NCBI RefSeq assembly: GCF_001957135.1
Contig: NZ_MPHK01000009.1
Coordinates: 83,734 to 147,733 of the forward strand
Direction: 5' to 3'
Length of the DNA: 64,000 bases
From: Shewanella sp. UCD-KL21
GTDB taxonomy: Bacteria > Pseudomonadota > Gammaproteobacteria > Enterobacterales > Shewanellaceae
In this document: one piece after another, positions 1 to 8,493 of the stretch
Layout: every line of letters starts with the position of its first letter
How positions within the stretch are numbered: position 1 is the stretch's first letter
Notes under the pieces: generated by a model
What the model saw: the letters and a program-made list of their open reading frames with translations, nothing else
Databases searched by the model: none
Told to the model about the DNA's origin: nothing
Made by a program: the position numbers and the translations under genes

Positions 1-94
1 CGTTCTTGAGGTCAGCGAGTCGCGTGTTAGCCAGATATTAAGTCAGGCAATGCTGCGTCTCAAAGGCAAACTCAAGCACTGGACACAGGTATAA
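1..94 (+). CDS. fliA: Flagellar sigma factor FliA (sigma-28), C-terminal end only
   Basis: Only the last 30 codons are present; the gene starts outside the window and ends with TAA at 92-94. The residues include [10 protein letters not shown], the recognition helix of sigma region 4, followed by a basic tail, as at the end of FliA. FliA directs transcription of late flagellar and chemotaxis genes. Its position 41 bases before cheY is the usual arrangement in polar-flagellate Shewanella and Vibrio. The family call is firm because motif and context agree, but only about 30 residues are visible. Confidence 0.82.
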   Translation, partial: VLEVSESRVSQILSQAMLRLKGKLKHWTQV

Positions 95-135
95 TTACTA
101 ATAAGAGCAACGAATTAAGCTCACCGGAGGAAACC

Positions 136-519
136 TTGGACAAGAATATGAAGATACTGATTGTTGATGATTTTTCAACAATGAGACGTATCATAAAGAA
201 CTTGTTGCGAGACTTGGGATTTAATAATACTCAAGAAGCAGATGATGGCAATACCGCACTACCAATGTTACAAAAAAGCGATTTTGACTTTGTTGTAACC
301 GATTGGAATATGCCAGGTATGCAAGGAATTGATTTATTAAAAGCCATTAGAGCTGACGATTCATTAAAACACTTGCCAGTATTAATGGTAACAGCAGAAG
401 CAAAACGTGAACAAATTATTGCCGCAGCGCAAGCTGGCGTTAATGGCTACGTGGTTAAACCTTTTACCGCAGCAACGTTAAAAGAAAAACTCGATAAAAT
501 CTTTGAACGTTTAGCCTAA
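136..519 (+). CDS. cheY: Chemotaxis response regulator CheY
   Basis: Single-domain receiver of 127 residues that carries the phosphoryl signal from CheA to the flagellar switch. The acidic pocket D11-D12, the phosphorylated D56 (in TDWNMPG), T86, Y105 and K108 (in VVKPF) are all present, and the protein closely resembles enterobacterial CheY over its full length. The start is a TTG at 136, chosen because GGAGG at 126-130 lies five bases upstream and the result (MDKNMKIL) aligns with known CheY; an ATG at 148 would remove residues of the first strand. First gene of the che block, followed after 14 bases by cheZ, the phosphatase acting on it. Confidence 0.97.
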   Translation: MDKNMKILIVDDFSTMRRIIKNLLRDLGFNNTQEADDGNTALPMLQKSDFDFVVTDWNMPGMQGIDLLKAIRADDSLKHLPVLMVTAEAKREQIIAAAQAGVNGYVVKPFTAATLKEKLDKIFERLA

Positions 520-533
520 GCAAAGGATAAGTT

Positions 534-1271
534 ATGCAGGCAGCAATATCAGGGCTCATAGATCTTGAGCAAGCCCAGCAACTTGTTAAATTGCTTGAAG
601 ATGGACAACAAGAGCAAGCTGATGAGGTCATTCGTGACCTGTCAGTGCCAATACAACGTGAACTGTTTGATGAAGTTGGCAAGCTGACCCGTCAGTTACA
701 CAGTTCACTAAATGACTTTCAATTAGATACCCGTCTGGTTGAACTTGCCAACACCGAAATTCCAGATGCAAAAGAAAGACTCAACTTTGTCATTGATATG
801 ACAGAGCAAGCTGCAAATAAAACCATGGATGCAGTTGAAGAATGTTTACCTTTGGCCGATACAATAATAAATAACATTCAATCGGTCACGCCAATGTGGG
901 ACAAATTGATGCGTAGGGACATTTCCTTAGTGGAATTTAAGTCCTTGTGTCATGACGTTCAACATATCATGTCCCATAGCGAACATGATTCAAATCGACT
1001 AAGAGAACTGCTCAATCAAATATTGATGGCGCAAGATTTTCAAGATTTGACTGGCCAAATGATCCGCCGAGTTATTGATTTAGTCATCGAAGTTGAAAGC
1101 AGTTTAGTGTCTATGCTGACAATCTTTGGCGACAATGCAGCCGACTCGAATCGAGTCATTGATGATAATAAAATTGAAGCAGAAGGCCCTATCTTAAATG
1201 CTGACACCCGCGAAGACGTGGTGACTGGCCAAGATGAAGTGGATGATCTGCTATCAAGTCTGGGTTTCTAA
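534..1271 (+). CDS. cheZ: Protein phosphatase CheZ
   Basis: CheZ removes the phosphoryl group from CheY-P and ends the switch signal. The protein has 245 residues, slightly longer than the enterobacterial one. The helical-hairpin motif AQDFQDLTGQ is intact; D171 and Q175 correspond to the catalytic pair known as D143 and Q147 in E. coli. The C-terminal tail (about residues 234-245, ending DDLLSSLGF) is the CheY-docking peptide. A purine-rich site AAAGGATAAG lies just before the ATG. It sits between its substrate cheY and the kinase cheA with short gaps, so the three are probably co-translated. Confidence 0.95.
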   Translation: MQAAISGLIDLEQAQQLVKLLEDGQQEQADEVIRDLSVPIQRELFDEVGKLTRQLHSSLNDFQLDTRLVELANTEIPDAKERLNFVIDMTEQAANKTMDAVEECLPLADTIINNIQSVTPMWDKLMRRDISLVEFKSLCHDVQHIMSHSEHDSNRLRELLNQILMAQDFQDLTGQMIRRVIDLVIEVESSLVSMLTIFGDNAADSNRVIDDNKIEAEGPILNADTREDVVTGQDEVDDLLSSLGF

Positions 1272-1287
1272 TTAGGAGTCAAATTTA

Positions 1288-3597
1288 ATGTCTTTTGATG
1301 TTGATGAAGAGATACTCCAGGACTTTTTGATTGAAGCTGGTGAAATTTTAGAGCTTCTACAAGAGCAACTCGTCGCTCTTGAAAATAATCCTGATGATGC
1401 TGATTTACTGAATGCGATTTTTAGAGGTTTTCATACTGTAAAAGGTGGCGCAGGCTTTTTGAGCTTAGGCCCTATGGTCGATGTGTGCCACGAAGCTGAA
1501 AATACCTTTGATTTACTGCGAACGGGTAAGCGTCAAGTTAATGCCGAATTGATGGACATCATTTTGCAAGCTGTTGATGCGATTAACTCGATGTTTGCAC
1601 AGACCCAGCAAGGACAGCCACAAGATGATGCCGACGCCGACTTATTAGCTCGCTTAAAGCTGTTAAGTTCTGGTGCGCCATTAGCCTCAGAGCTTGCCAG
1701 CACGGCAGAAGACTCGTTAATTGCAGAGACATTAATAGAAGATACTTTAGCTGAACAGACGTTAATTACCCAGACGTTAGCTGAAGTTGAGCCGATTGCT
1801 GCAGACTTAGAAACATCAGTGGGCTCAATTGATGATATCGACGAGAGTGAATTTGAAGCCTTGCTAGATGCACTTCATGGCGCAGGAAACAGTCCTACCT
1901 CTAAGCCAACAAAAGACCTTATTGATGATACCTCGAGTGCTTCAGGTGCCAATGGTGACACAGCTGTTGCCAGTGATGAAATCAGTGATGATGAGTTTGA
2001 AGCCTTACTGGATGAATTACATGGCGCTGGCAGTTTTAAAGCCGCAAGCACTCCAATTGCAGCGGTAAAACCTGCGGTAATAGAACAAGAGCCAATTGTT
2101 GATGGCGATGATATTACTGACGATGAGTTCGAAAAGTTATTAGACGAATTACATGGTAAAGGTGCCGCTCCTCAGGCTGTTAGCCCAGCGCCTTCTGCAG
2201 TAACTCCCGCGACTCCGGTTTCAGTGCCCGCTTCAATGCCCGCAGATGTTGCACCATCAAAAGCTGTCTCAAACACAGCTGCGCCAGCACAGCCAAGTGC
2301 GGCAGATGCAAGTTCGGTAGAGGCAAGTGCGGCAGAGGCAAAACCAGTGCCAGTCGCTAAAGCTGCCGCGCCGGTAAAAAAAGCAGAGCCTGCTAAAACC
2401 CAAGGCGCCATGCCACAGGGTGAAACCACCGTAAGGGTAGATACTTCGCGCCTTGACCAAATTATGAATATGGTTGGTGAGCTGGTGCTGGTACGAAACC
2501 GCTTAGTGAGTTTAGGTATTTCTCGCGATGATGAAGAAATGTCGAAAGCACTGGCCAATTTAGATCTGGTTACTGCCGACCTTCAAGGCGCAGTAATGAA
2601 GACCCGCATGCAGCCAATTAAGAAAGTATTTGGCCGCTTCCCAAGAGTGGTTCGCGATTTAGCCCGAACACTGAACAAAGAAATAGATTTAATCATGGTC
2701 GGTGAAGATACCGATCTTGATAAAAATCTAGTTGAAGCACTGGCGGATCCATTAGTCCATTTAGTACGTAACTCGGTTGATCATGGCATTGAAATGCCTA
2801 TTACTCGCGAAGCGAATGGTAAACCAAGAACCGGTACAATTACGCTTTCAGCAAGCCAAGAAGGCGACCATATTCTTCTTAAAATTGAAGATGATGGCGC
2901 TGGGATGGATGCTGATAAGCTAAAAGAAATCGCCATTAGCCGCGGGGTTCTAGACGAAGACTCAGCCGCAAGAATGACTGATAATGAAGCTTATAACTTA
3001 ATTTTTGCGCCAGGTTTTTCAACCAAAGTTGAAATTTCAGATATTTCAGGCCGCGGCGTTGGAATGGACGTGGTGAAAACCCGTATCAGCCAATTAAACG
3101 GCACAGTGCATATCGATTCGGTAAAAGGCCAAGGCACCATTTTAGAAATTAAAGTGCCATTGACGCTGGCGATTATGCCCACATTAATGGTGGATGTTGC
3201 TAAGCAGGTGTTTGCCTTACCGCTTTCAAGTGTGAATGAAATTTTCCACCTCGATTTAACTAAAACGAATGTTGTCGATGGTCAGCTCACTGTCATAGTG
3301 CGTGATAAAGCCGTGCCACTGTTTTATTTAGAGCAATGGTTACATCGCAACAAGACCACGCTTATTCATGGCGATAAAAAGCAAGGCCATGTGGTGATTG
3401 TGCAACTTGGTACCATGCAAATTGGCTTTGTGGTTGATGCATTAATTGGTCAAGAAGAAGTGGTAATTAAGCCTTTAGGCAGTATGTTACAAGGCACTCC
3501 GGGTATGGCTGGGGCAACAATTACCTCCGATGGTGGTATTGCATTGATCCTTGATGTACCGGGTTTATTAAAATATTACGCCAAAAGTAAAAGATAA
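1288..3597 (+). CDS. cheA: Chemotaxis histidine kinase CheA
   Basis: Kinase core of the chemoreceptor array; 769 residues. The P1 phosphotransfer domain (about 1-110) carries the phospho-accepting H49 in [11 protein letters not shown] long Ala/Pro-rich acidic linker (about 125-375) follows instead of a clear P2 fold and contains three similar acidic peptides. Then come the P3 dimerisation helices (about 380-440), the P4 ATPase with N box [10 protein letters not shown] (491-500), G1 box DDGAGM (535-540) and G2 box GRGVGMDVV (588-596), and the P5 CheW-like domain to the end. An AGGAG site at 1273-1277 precedes the ATG. Upstream cheZ is 16 bases away, downstream cheB about 20. Confidence 0.97.
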   Translation: MSFDVDEEILQDFLIEAGEILELLQEQLVALENNPDDADLLNAIFRGFHTVKGGAGFLSLGPMVDVCHEAENTFDLLRTGKRQVNAELMDIILQAVDAINSMFAQTQQGQPQDDADADLLARLKLLSSGAPLASELASTAEDSLIAETLIEDTLAEQTLITQTLAEVEPIAADLETSVGSIDDIDESEFEALLDALHGAGNSPTSKPTKDLIDDTSSASGANGDTAVASDEISDDEFEALLDELHGAGSFKAASTPIAAVKPAVIEQEPIVDGDDITDDEFEKLLDELHGKGAAPQAVSPAPSAVTPATPVSVPASMPADVAPSKAVSNTAAPAQPSAADASSVEASAAEAKPVPVAKAAAPVKKAEPAKTQGAMPQGETTVRVDTSRLDQIMNMVGELVLVRNRLVSLGISRDDEEMSKALANLDLVTADLQGAVMKTRMQPIKKVFGRFPRVVRDLARTLNKEIDLIMVGEDTDLDKNLVEALADPLVHLVRNSVDHGIEMPITREANGKPRTGTITLSASQEGDHILLKIEDDGAGMDADKLKEIAISRGVLDEDSAARMTDNEAYNLIFAPGFSTKVEISDISGRGVGMDVVKTRISQLNGTVHIDSVKGQGTILEIKVPLTLAIMPTLMVDVAKQVFALPLSSVNEIFHLDLTKTNVVDGQLTVIVRDKAVPLFYLEQWLHRNKTTLIHGDKKQGHVVIVQLGTMQIGFVVDALIGQEEVVIKPLGSMLQGTPGMAGATITSDGGIALILDVPGLLKYYAKSKR
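1837..2163 (+). repeat. Three acidic peptide repeats inside the CheA linker
   Basis: Three copies of a roughly 15-residue motif with consensus I-x-D-(D/S)-E-F-E-x-L-L-D-x-L-H-G lie at CheA residues 184-200, 232-248 and 276-292, separated by low-complexity spacers of 28-31 residues. The DNA is diverged while the peptide is kept, which points to selection on the protein. The pattern resembles the CheY-docking tail of CheZ (D-x-V-D-D-L-L-x-x-L-G), so a role as response-regulator docking sites is inferred. Confidence 0.8.
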
Positions 3598-3620
3598 AAT
3601 TCCAATTGATAAGGAATGAA

Positions 3621-4778
3621 ATGGCTACCAAAGTTTTAGTTGTTGATGATTCAAGTTTCTTTAGACGTCGAGTCAGCGAAATAGTGAATCAAGATGACGA
3701 TCTCGAAGTGGTGGGTGTAGCAGTCAATGGCCAAGAAGCCATTGACATGGCTGAAAAATTAAAGCCACAAGTGATCACCATGGATATCGAGATGCCAGTG
3801 ATGGACGGCATTACTGCTGTGCGTAAAATAATGGCAACTAACCCAACACCGATACTGATGTTTTCGTCTTTAACCCATGATGGCGCTAAAGCGACACTTG
3901 ATGCGCTTGATGCTGGCGCATTGGATTTTTTACCGAAACGCTTTGAAGATATTGCCTCTAAAAAAGAAGAGGCCATTAAACTATTACAGCTAAGGGTTAA
4001 AACCTTAGGCAGAAGACGATTATATAAGCCATTGCCAAGAGCGGTTACGGCTCGAAGTGCAGCAGATGCCGCAAACCCTGCAGGCTTGAGAACCACATTA
4101 GCATCGAAAACGGCCTTAAATAATCGCTCGCAAGCGAATAATTCAGCGGCCAGTAGCGCCCAAAACGTCAGTTCTGCCAGCGCCATTAGAGCTAGCGGTA
4201 AAAAATATAAAGCCTTGTTGATTGGCACTTCAACGGGGGGGCCTGTTGCACTGCAAAAAGTGTTAACGGCATTTCCTGCTAATTACCCTCATCCAATTTT
4301 GCTCATACAGCACATGCCGTCAGCCTTTACGCCAGCTTTTGCCAGTCGCTTAAATAGCTTATGTCAGATTACGGTAAAAGAAGCGCAAAATGGGGATGTA
4401 CTGCAACCAGGCTGGGCTTATTTAGCCCCGGGTGGCATGCAATTGATGGTGGAGCGACACGCGACATTTGGGCGTTTAAAAGTTATCGCCGGCAATGCTG
4501 AGATGAACTACAAACCCAGTGTGGATATTACCTTTGCATCAGCCTCAAAAGTGTTTGGCGGCGATGTATTAGCGGTTGTACTTACCGGTATGGGCGCAGA
4601 TGGTAGAGAAGGCGCTAGAATGCTAAAAGCCGCTGGTGCAACGATTTGGGCCCAAGATGAAGCCAGTTGTGTGGTGTATGGTATGCCGCAAGCGGTTACC
4701 GCAGCAGGTTTATCAACTCATTCAATTGCTATCGACAGTATGGCACAGTCCATTATCAAAGAGACGGCCCGTGGCTAA
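3621..4778 (+). CDS. cheB: Protein-glutamate methylesterase CheB
   Basis: Adaptation enzyme that removes methyl groups from, or deamidates, receptor glutamines. An N-terminal receiver domain (about 1-120, acidic pair D9-D10, phospho-site D55) is joined by a Ser/Ala/Asn-rich linker (about 140-195) to the esterase domain with the catalytic triad S204 (GTSTGG), H231 (IQHMP) and D327 (TGMGADG). I chose the ATG at 3621, giving 385 residues, because AAGGAA lies just upstream and the protein then begins [10 protein letters not shown]; a TTG at 3606 would add five residues that are part of the ribosome-binding site. Phosphorylation by CheA is the expected control. Confidence 0.95.
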   Translation: MATKVLVVDDSSFFRRRVSEIVNQDDDLEVVGVAVNGQEAIDMAEKLKPQVITMDIEMPVMDGITAVRKIMATNPTPILMFSSLTHDGAKATLDALDAGALDFLPKRFEDIASKKEEAIKLLQLRVKTLGRRRLYKPLPRAVTARSAADAANPAGLRTTLASKTALNNRSQANNSAASSAQNVSSASAIRASGKKYKALLIGTSTGGPVALQKVLTAFPANYPHPILLIQHMPSAFTPAFASRLNSLCQITVKEAQNGDVLQPGWAYLAPGGMQLMVERHATFGRLKVIAGNAEMNYKPSVDITFASASKVFGGDVLAVVLTGMGADGREGARMLKAAGATIWAQDEASCVVYGMPQAVTAAGLSTHSIAIDSMAQSIIKETARG

Positions 4779-5196
4779 GAGCAACAAGGCAATGAACACC
4801 CAACAAATGTTAGTGGTGTTTTTATTGATCATCGCGGTTATTACGCTGGCAGGGTTATATTTTGATGGCGCAAAAACTAACCGTGAATTGTCTCAACAAA
4901 TTGCGCAGCTCAAAGCATCTCAAGTGTTGTTAATGGTGCCAGATGAGCAAGCGGCGGACATTGCAGCTTGGCTTCGCACACATCCTGAATCCACCCAAGC
5001 ATTAGTGCAAAAGGCGGCAAATGGTGAAGCGGTGACATTAAGCTTAGGGCCTGGAACGACAGCTAAAAATAACCAGCACTCCCAGCCACAGGAACCGCCC
5101 AATATACAAACGGTTGAAAATGAGCAAGGGGTAAAAGTGATCCCCTTACCCCATGGTGGGATCAGGATAACCACTCGTGAATCAGACTCACTTTAG
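4771..5196 (+). CDS. Small membrane-anchored protein of the che operon, function unknown
   Basis: A protein of about 141 residues with a short basic N-terminus, one membrane segment (about residues 13-30, [18 protein letters not shown]), a short coiled coil and a polar, Pro/Gln-containing tail. I do not recognise a functional family. It lies between cheB and parC. The start is uncertain: GTG at 4771 overlaps the end of cheB by eight bases and supplies lysines before the membrane helix, whereas ATG at 4792 gives 134 residues with an AAGG only two bases away. Conserved position in a chemotaxis operon suggests a link to the array or flagellar pole, but nothing in the sequence shows that directly. 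Confidence 0.75.
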   Translation: MAKSNKAMNTQQMLVVFLLIIAVITLAGLYFDGAKTNRELSQQIAQLKASQVLLMVPDEQAADIAAWLRTHPESTQALVQKAANGEAVTLSLGPGTTAKNNQHSQPQEPPNIQTVENEQGVKVIPLPHGGIRITTRESDSL

Positions 5197-5269
5197 AGCA
5201 GATTGTAATCGAGTGTAGTCAGTTACTAATCAATTGAATAATAACAACAATAAAGCTATGAGGCGTCAT

Positions 5270-6061
5270 TTGAAAGTTTGGACTATCGCAAATCAAAAAG
5301 GCGGCGTAGGTAAAACAACCACGGTTGCCAGCCTTGCCGGCGCGTTAATTAAGCGTGGTCAAAGGGTATTGATGATTGATACCGACCCTCATGCATCGCT
5401 AGGCTATTATTTAGGGATTGATTCTGAGCAAATTCCCAGTTCACTTTACGATATTTTTCTGGCTCATAAGCCGTTATCGTTAGCGGATGTAGAAAAGCAC
5501 ATTGTGCCGACTTCAATTGATGGGTTAGATTTGATCCCAGCCTCAATGGCGCTAGCCACATTAGATAGAGCTTTGGGACATCAAGAAGGGATGGGGCTGG
5601 TTTTACGTAACCTGTTAGCCTTGTTAGATGAAAAATATGATATTGCTATCATTGATTGTCCGCCTATTTTAGGGGTGTTGATGGTTAATGCTCTGGCGGC
5701 AAGTGAACATATCATCATTCCAGTTCAAACTGAGTTTTTGGCCATAAAAGGCTTAGAGCGAATGGTAAAAACCATGGCGCTAATGGGGCGTTCAAAGAAA
5801 ACAGATTACAGCTTTACCATTTTACCAACCATGTATGATCGCCGCACCAAAGCATCACCTGTAGCGCTACAATCTTTGCAGCTCAGCTACCCTGAGACTT
5901 TATGGCCTGATGTTATTCCAGTTGATACTAAATTTAGAGATGCCAGTTTAGCCCATGTGCCACTATCGCATCATATGCCCAGCAGCCGTGGGATGAAAGC
6001 CTACAATCGCTTACTGGATTTTTTAATGTCGAGGGAGTTAACTCATGTCAAAATCGGTTGA
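5270..6061 (+). CDS. parC: ParA-like ATPase ParC, polar positioning of chemotaxis arrays
   Basis: MinD/ParA-family ATPase of about 263 residues with the deviant Walker A box KGGVGKTTT close to the N-terminus, the Walker A' region MIDTDPHAS and the Walker B stretch IAIIDCPP. In Vibrio, the ParA homologue at this place in the che operon (ParC) recruits chemotaxis arrays to the old pole and distributes them at division; the same role is inferred from order cheB-x-parC-parP-cheW. This is not topoisomerase IV ParC. I prefer the TTG at 5270 because GAGG at 5260-5263 is well spaced and the protein then starts MKVWTIANQKGG; ATG at 5258 or TTG at 5234 would add a basic or Asn-rich leader. Confidence 0.88.
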   Translation: MKVWTIANQKGGVGKTTTVASLAGALIKRGQRVLMIDTDPHASLGYYLGIDSEQIPSSLYDIFLAHKPLSLADVEKHIVPTSIDGLDLIPASMALATLDRALGHQEGMGLVLRNLLALLDEKYDIAIIDCPPILGVLMVNALAASEHIIIPVQTEFLAIKGLERMVKTMALMGRSKKTDYSFTILPTMYDRRTKASPVALQSLQLSYPETLWPDVIPVDTKFRDASLAHVPLSHHMPSSRGMKAYNRLLDFLMSRELTHVKIG

Positions 6062-7130
6062 TGAAACTGTTTTTGATTTCTTCTCAGTATTATTACAAGA
6101 GCCTTCTGGTAAGGCTGTAGATGCGGCTACAAGCTGCGATAAACTGACTTCAATCAGCACTCTACAAGCGGCTCAACACACAGACTCTGCTGGCAGTGCA
6201 GAGGTAGCAGCTACTAATGTCGGCTCCCAGCACAATAGTGAAGATGAATATTTACATGTCACAAGTAAGTTGACGGCCCCAAGTCCTCGCTTGCAAACAG
6301 TCGCGCCGCAAAGTGAATCTTTAAGTTCGTCATTTGCTGAGCCGCAGGTGGATAAAAATGCCTTATCTAAATTATTGGCGGTAGTCTCTGCACCAGCACC
6401 AGTACCAACTTCAGAACAATCTGTTGAATCTCTACCTGAGGTAAAGCAAGCACTTAAAGGTACGGCGCAACAGGCAGCGCTGGCAATCGCTCAACCTGCA
6501 GCGCAGACCGCGAAATTATCTGTAGTGGATAATAAAGATTCTCAAATTTCAGCCGATATAGATAATCATCAGCGAGCTTATGTTGAGCCAGCGGTTATTG
6601 ACGCCAGTAACTCGGCCGCTAAAGCTGAATTAGCATCGATTCCGCCAAGTATCACCACAGATTTACAAGATGTTTTAGATGATGAATTTCAGGTGTTATT
6701 TTTCAATGTGGCTGGGTTAACCCTTGCGGTGCCATTGGTAAGTTTGGGCGGTATCGTAAAAATTGAACATATTAATCACCTGATAGGGCGCCCAAAATGG
6801 TTTTTAGGGGTACAAACCCGTCGAGATCAAAAGGTGAATGTTGTAGATAGTTGCCGCTGGGTGATGCCAGAAAAGTACACCGCAGAAATGGCGCAATCTA
6901 TTGATTATCAATATATCGTTATGCTTGAAAACAGCGACTGGGGACTGGCATGTGAATCCTTAGTTAACGCGGTAAAAATTAATAAATCTCATGTCAATTG
7001 GCGTGAAAAAGCGGGTAAGCGTCCATGGCTTGCCGGCGTAGTAAAAGAACAAATGTGTGGCATTTTAAATGTGCAGGCGCTCATTGAAATGCTAGATGCA
7101 GGATTAGGTTGTCAAGATTCGATTGTCTGA
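6045..7130 (+). CDS. parP: ParP-like protein with C-terminal CheW-like domain
   Basis: Protein of 361 residues. The first 200 or so residues are low complexity (Ala, Pro, Gln, Ser), expected to be disordered, and the last 150 form a CheW-like fold (from about FQVLFFNVAGLTLAVPL to the end). In Vibrio, ParP has this layout; its CheW-like AIF domain inserts into chemoreceptor arrays and binds CheA, while the N-terminus contacts ParC. The start ATG at 6045 overlaps the end of parC by 17 bases and has GAGGGA at 6031-6036, so the pair is translationally coupled. Symbol assigned from architecture and gene order rather than sequence identity. Confidence 0.85.
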   Translation: MSKSVDETVFDFFSVLLQEPSGKAVDAATSCDKLTSISTLQAAQHTDSAGSAEVAATNVGSQHNSEDEYLHVTSKLTAPSPRLQTVAPQSESLSSSFAEPQVDKNALSKLLAVVSAPAPVPTSEQSVESLPEVKQALKGTAQQAALAIAQPAAQTAKLSVVDNKDSQISADIDNHQRAYVEPAVIDASNSAAKAELASIPPSITTDLQDVLDDEFQVLFFNVAGLTLAVPLVSLGGIVKIEHINHLIGRPKWFLGVQTRRDQKVNVVDSCRWVMPEKYTAEMAQSIDYQYIVMLENSDWGLACESLVNAVKINKSHVNWREKAGKRPWLAGVVKEQMCGILNVQALIEMLDAGLGCQDSIV

Positions 7131-7138
7131 GGTTATTT

Positions 7139-7633
7139 ATGACAGATTCAAGAAATGTAGCAGCGGTTGCTGCAGGTAAAGAAGATGTAGTTTTACAGTG
7201 GGTTACTTTTAAGTTAGATAATGAAACTTATGGTATCAACGTCATGCAAGTTCAAGAAGTATTGCGTTATACCGAAATTGCCCCCGTTCCCGGTGCGCCT
7301 ATGTATGTGCTTGGTATCATTAATTTACGTGGCAATGTCGTCACTGTGATTGATACCCGTTCACGCTTTGGCCTTGATGCTGCAGAAGTTGATGACTCAT
7401 CGCGTATAGTGATCATTGAAGCTGAAAAGCAAGTGATTGGTATTTTGGTCGATAGCGTTGCCGAAGTGGTTTACCTGCGCCGCTCTGAAATCGATAATGC
7501 CCCGAATGTCGGCACTGAAGAAAGTGCTAAATTCATTCAGGGTGTCAGTAACCGAGATAATGAGTTATTGATTTTAGTCGACCTTGATAAGTTACTATCT
7601 GACGATGAGTGGGCAGAAATAACTCAGTTATAA
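7139..7633 (+). CDS. cheW: Chemotaxis coupling protein CheW
   Basis: Adaptor of 164 residues that links chemoreceptors to CheA. The single CheW domain covers almost the whole protein, with the typical stretches FKLDNETYGINVMQVQEV and PVPGAPMYVLGIINLRG and the final acidic region LVDLDKLLSDDEW. The ATG at 7139 is preceded by TGAGGT, in which the TGA is the stop codon of parP, so translation is likely coupled. An intrinsic terminator follows directly, making this the probable last gene of the main che transcript. Confidence 0.95.
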   Translation: MTDSRNVAAVAAGKEDVVLQWVTFKLDNETYGINVMQVQEVLRYTEIAPVPGAPMYVLGIINLRGNVVTVIDTRSRFGLDAAEVDDSSRIVIIEAEKQVIGILVDSVAEVVYLRRSEIDNAPNVGTEESAKFIQGVSNRDNELLILVDLDKLLSDDEWAEITQL

Positions 7634-7653
7634 GCGTTTTTTACGTTTCAACT

Positions 7654-7684
7654 AAAGCCAGCATTATTATTTGCTGGCTTTTGT
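7654..7684 (+). terminator. Intrinsic terminator after cheW
   Basis: A hairpin with arms AAGCCAGCA and TGCTGGCTT and a short AT-rich loop is followed by TTTTG. It lies 20 bases after the cheW stop and before the DUF2802 gene, which may be reached by read-through. Confidence 0.75.
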
Positions 7685-7722
7685 GTTTTAATGACAAAAA
7701 TCAGTCTTATCAGAGAATATTA

Positions 7723-8121
7723 ATGTCGCAAGAATTGCTTATCACTATTGTTATTTATGTTGTCACTTGTGCCGCAATAGCGATGTTTTTTTCAAAAAGA
7801 GCCAGCAAACTGCAAAGCAAAGTAGATGCAGTAACTGTGTTGGTAAAAGAAAATGATCGCCAGCGAGAAACCGTTAAACGAGAGCTGCAGGAATTACGCA
7901 GCGGAACTATCGGTGTTGGTAAGCGTGTTTTAGAGTTAGAGCAAAAATTAACTAAACAATCACAGCGCCTAGAAGAGGCAAGTCAGCAAGATCCACAATC
8001 TAAATTATACTCTAGAGCATTAAAAATGGTGGGGTTAGGTGCAGGAGTGGATGAGCTAATTAATGAATGTGAATTACCTAAAGCTGAAGCGGAATTAATT
8101 ATCCGTTTACATAAAAAATAA
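7723..8121 (+). CDS. DUF2802 family membrane protein
   Basis: Protein of 132 residues with one N-terminal membrane helix (about 5-22), a long coiled coil (about 26-90, rich in Lys, Glu, Gln and Arg) and a C-terminal helical segment with EAELIIRLHKK at the end. This matches DUF2802, a family found at the end of chemotaxis operons in polar-flagellate gammaproteobacteria. Its role is not established. The ATG at 7723 is chosen over longer possibilities that would run back through the cheW terminator; AGAGAA lies upstream. It probably belongs to the motility regulon, transcribed by read-through or from its own promoter. Confidence 0.8.
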   Translation: MSQELLITIVIYVVTCAAIAMFFSKRASKLQSKVDAVTVLVKENDRQRETVKRELQELRSGTIGVGKRVLELEQKLTKQSQRLEEASQQDPQSKLYSRALKMVGLGAGVDELINECELPKAEAELIIRLHKK

Positions 8122-8158
8122 CCCGCCGTTTGAAGATGTAACAGATTTTGCGTAAGCG

Positions 8159-8458
8159 CTAAGCTTGCTCAATGATTTTTTGATGTAAGTTATCCCATTG
8201 CTCTGGGAACTTACCATCTAACATATACACAAATGCAATGAGCTCGGCGATTAAGGTGTAGAGCTCTTGGGGCACTTGTTCTCCGAGGGCCAATAACTGT
8301 AAAAATCCGCTTAAATTCTCATCTTGATGGATATAGACGCCAGCATCTTTTGCTAGTGCTATGATCTCTTCAGCGACTAAATCTTTACCTGTGGCGGTGA
8401 CCGTTGGCGCGCTATTGCCATCGAAGCTTAACGCGACTGCTTTCTTAATATCCGTCAT
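8159..8458 (-). CDS. Stand-alone FlhB C-terminal-domain-like protein
   Basis: A 99-residue protein that aligns with the cytoplasmic C-terminal domain of the flagellar export-gate protein FlhB: after KKAVALSFDGNSAPTV comes the typical run TGKDLVAEEIIALAKDAGV. The N-terminal membrane part and the NPTH autocleavage motif are absent, so it cannot be a full export switch. Such free FlhB-like domains occur next to FliK-like genes in several bacteria, and here the FliK-like gene lies 35 bases upstream on the same strand. Together they may adjust export specificity or hook length, but this is inferred. It converges on the che operon. Confidence 0.8.
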   Translation of the reverse strand: MTDIKKAVALSFDGNSAPTVTATGKDLVAEEIIALAKDAGVYIHQDENLSGFLQLLALGEQVPQELYTLIAELIAFVYMLDGKFPEQWDNLHQKIIEQA

Positions 8459-8493
8459 TATTTCGCTCCTAATTTCACGTCTTAAAGTGCTTC

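Noticed and set aside
2172..2558. A 128-codon frame antisense to the CheA linker
   Set aside because: It lies opposite an Ala/Pro-rich, low-complexity coding region, which tends to leave the other strand open. No start signal.
3689..4228. A 179-codon frame antisense to cheB
   Set aside because: Fully inside a well-supported gene on the other strand, with no recognisable motif.
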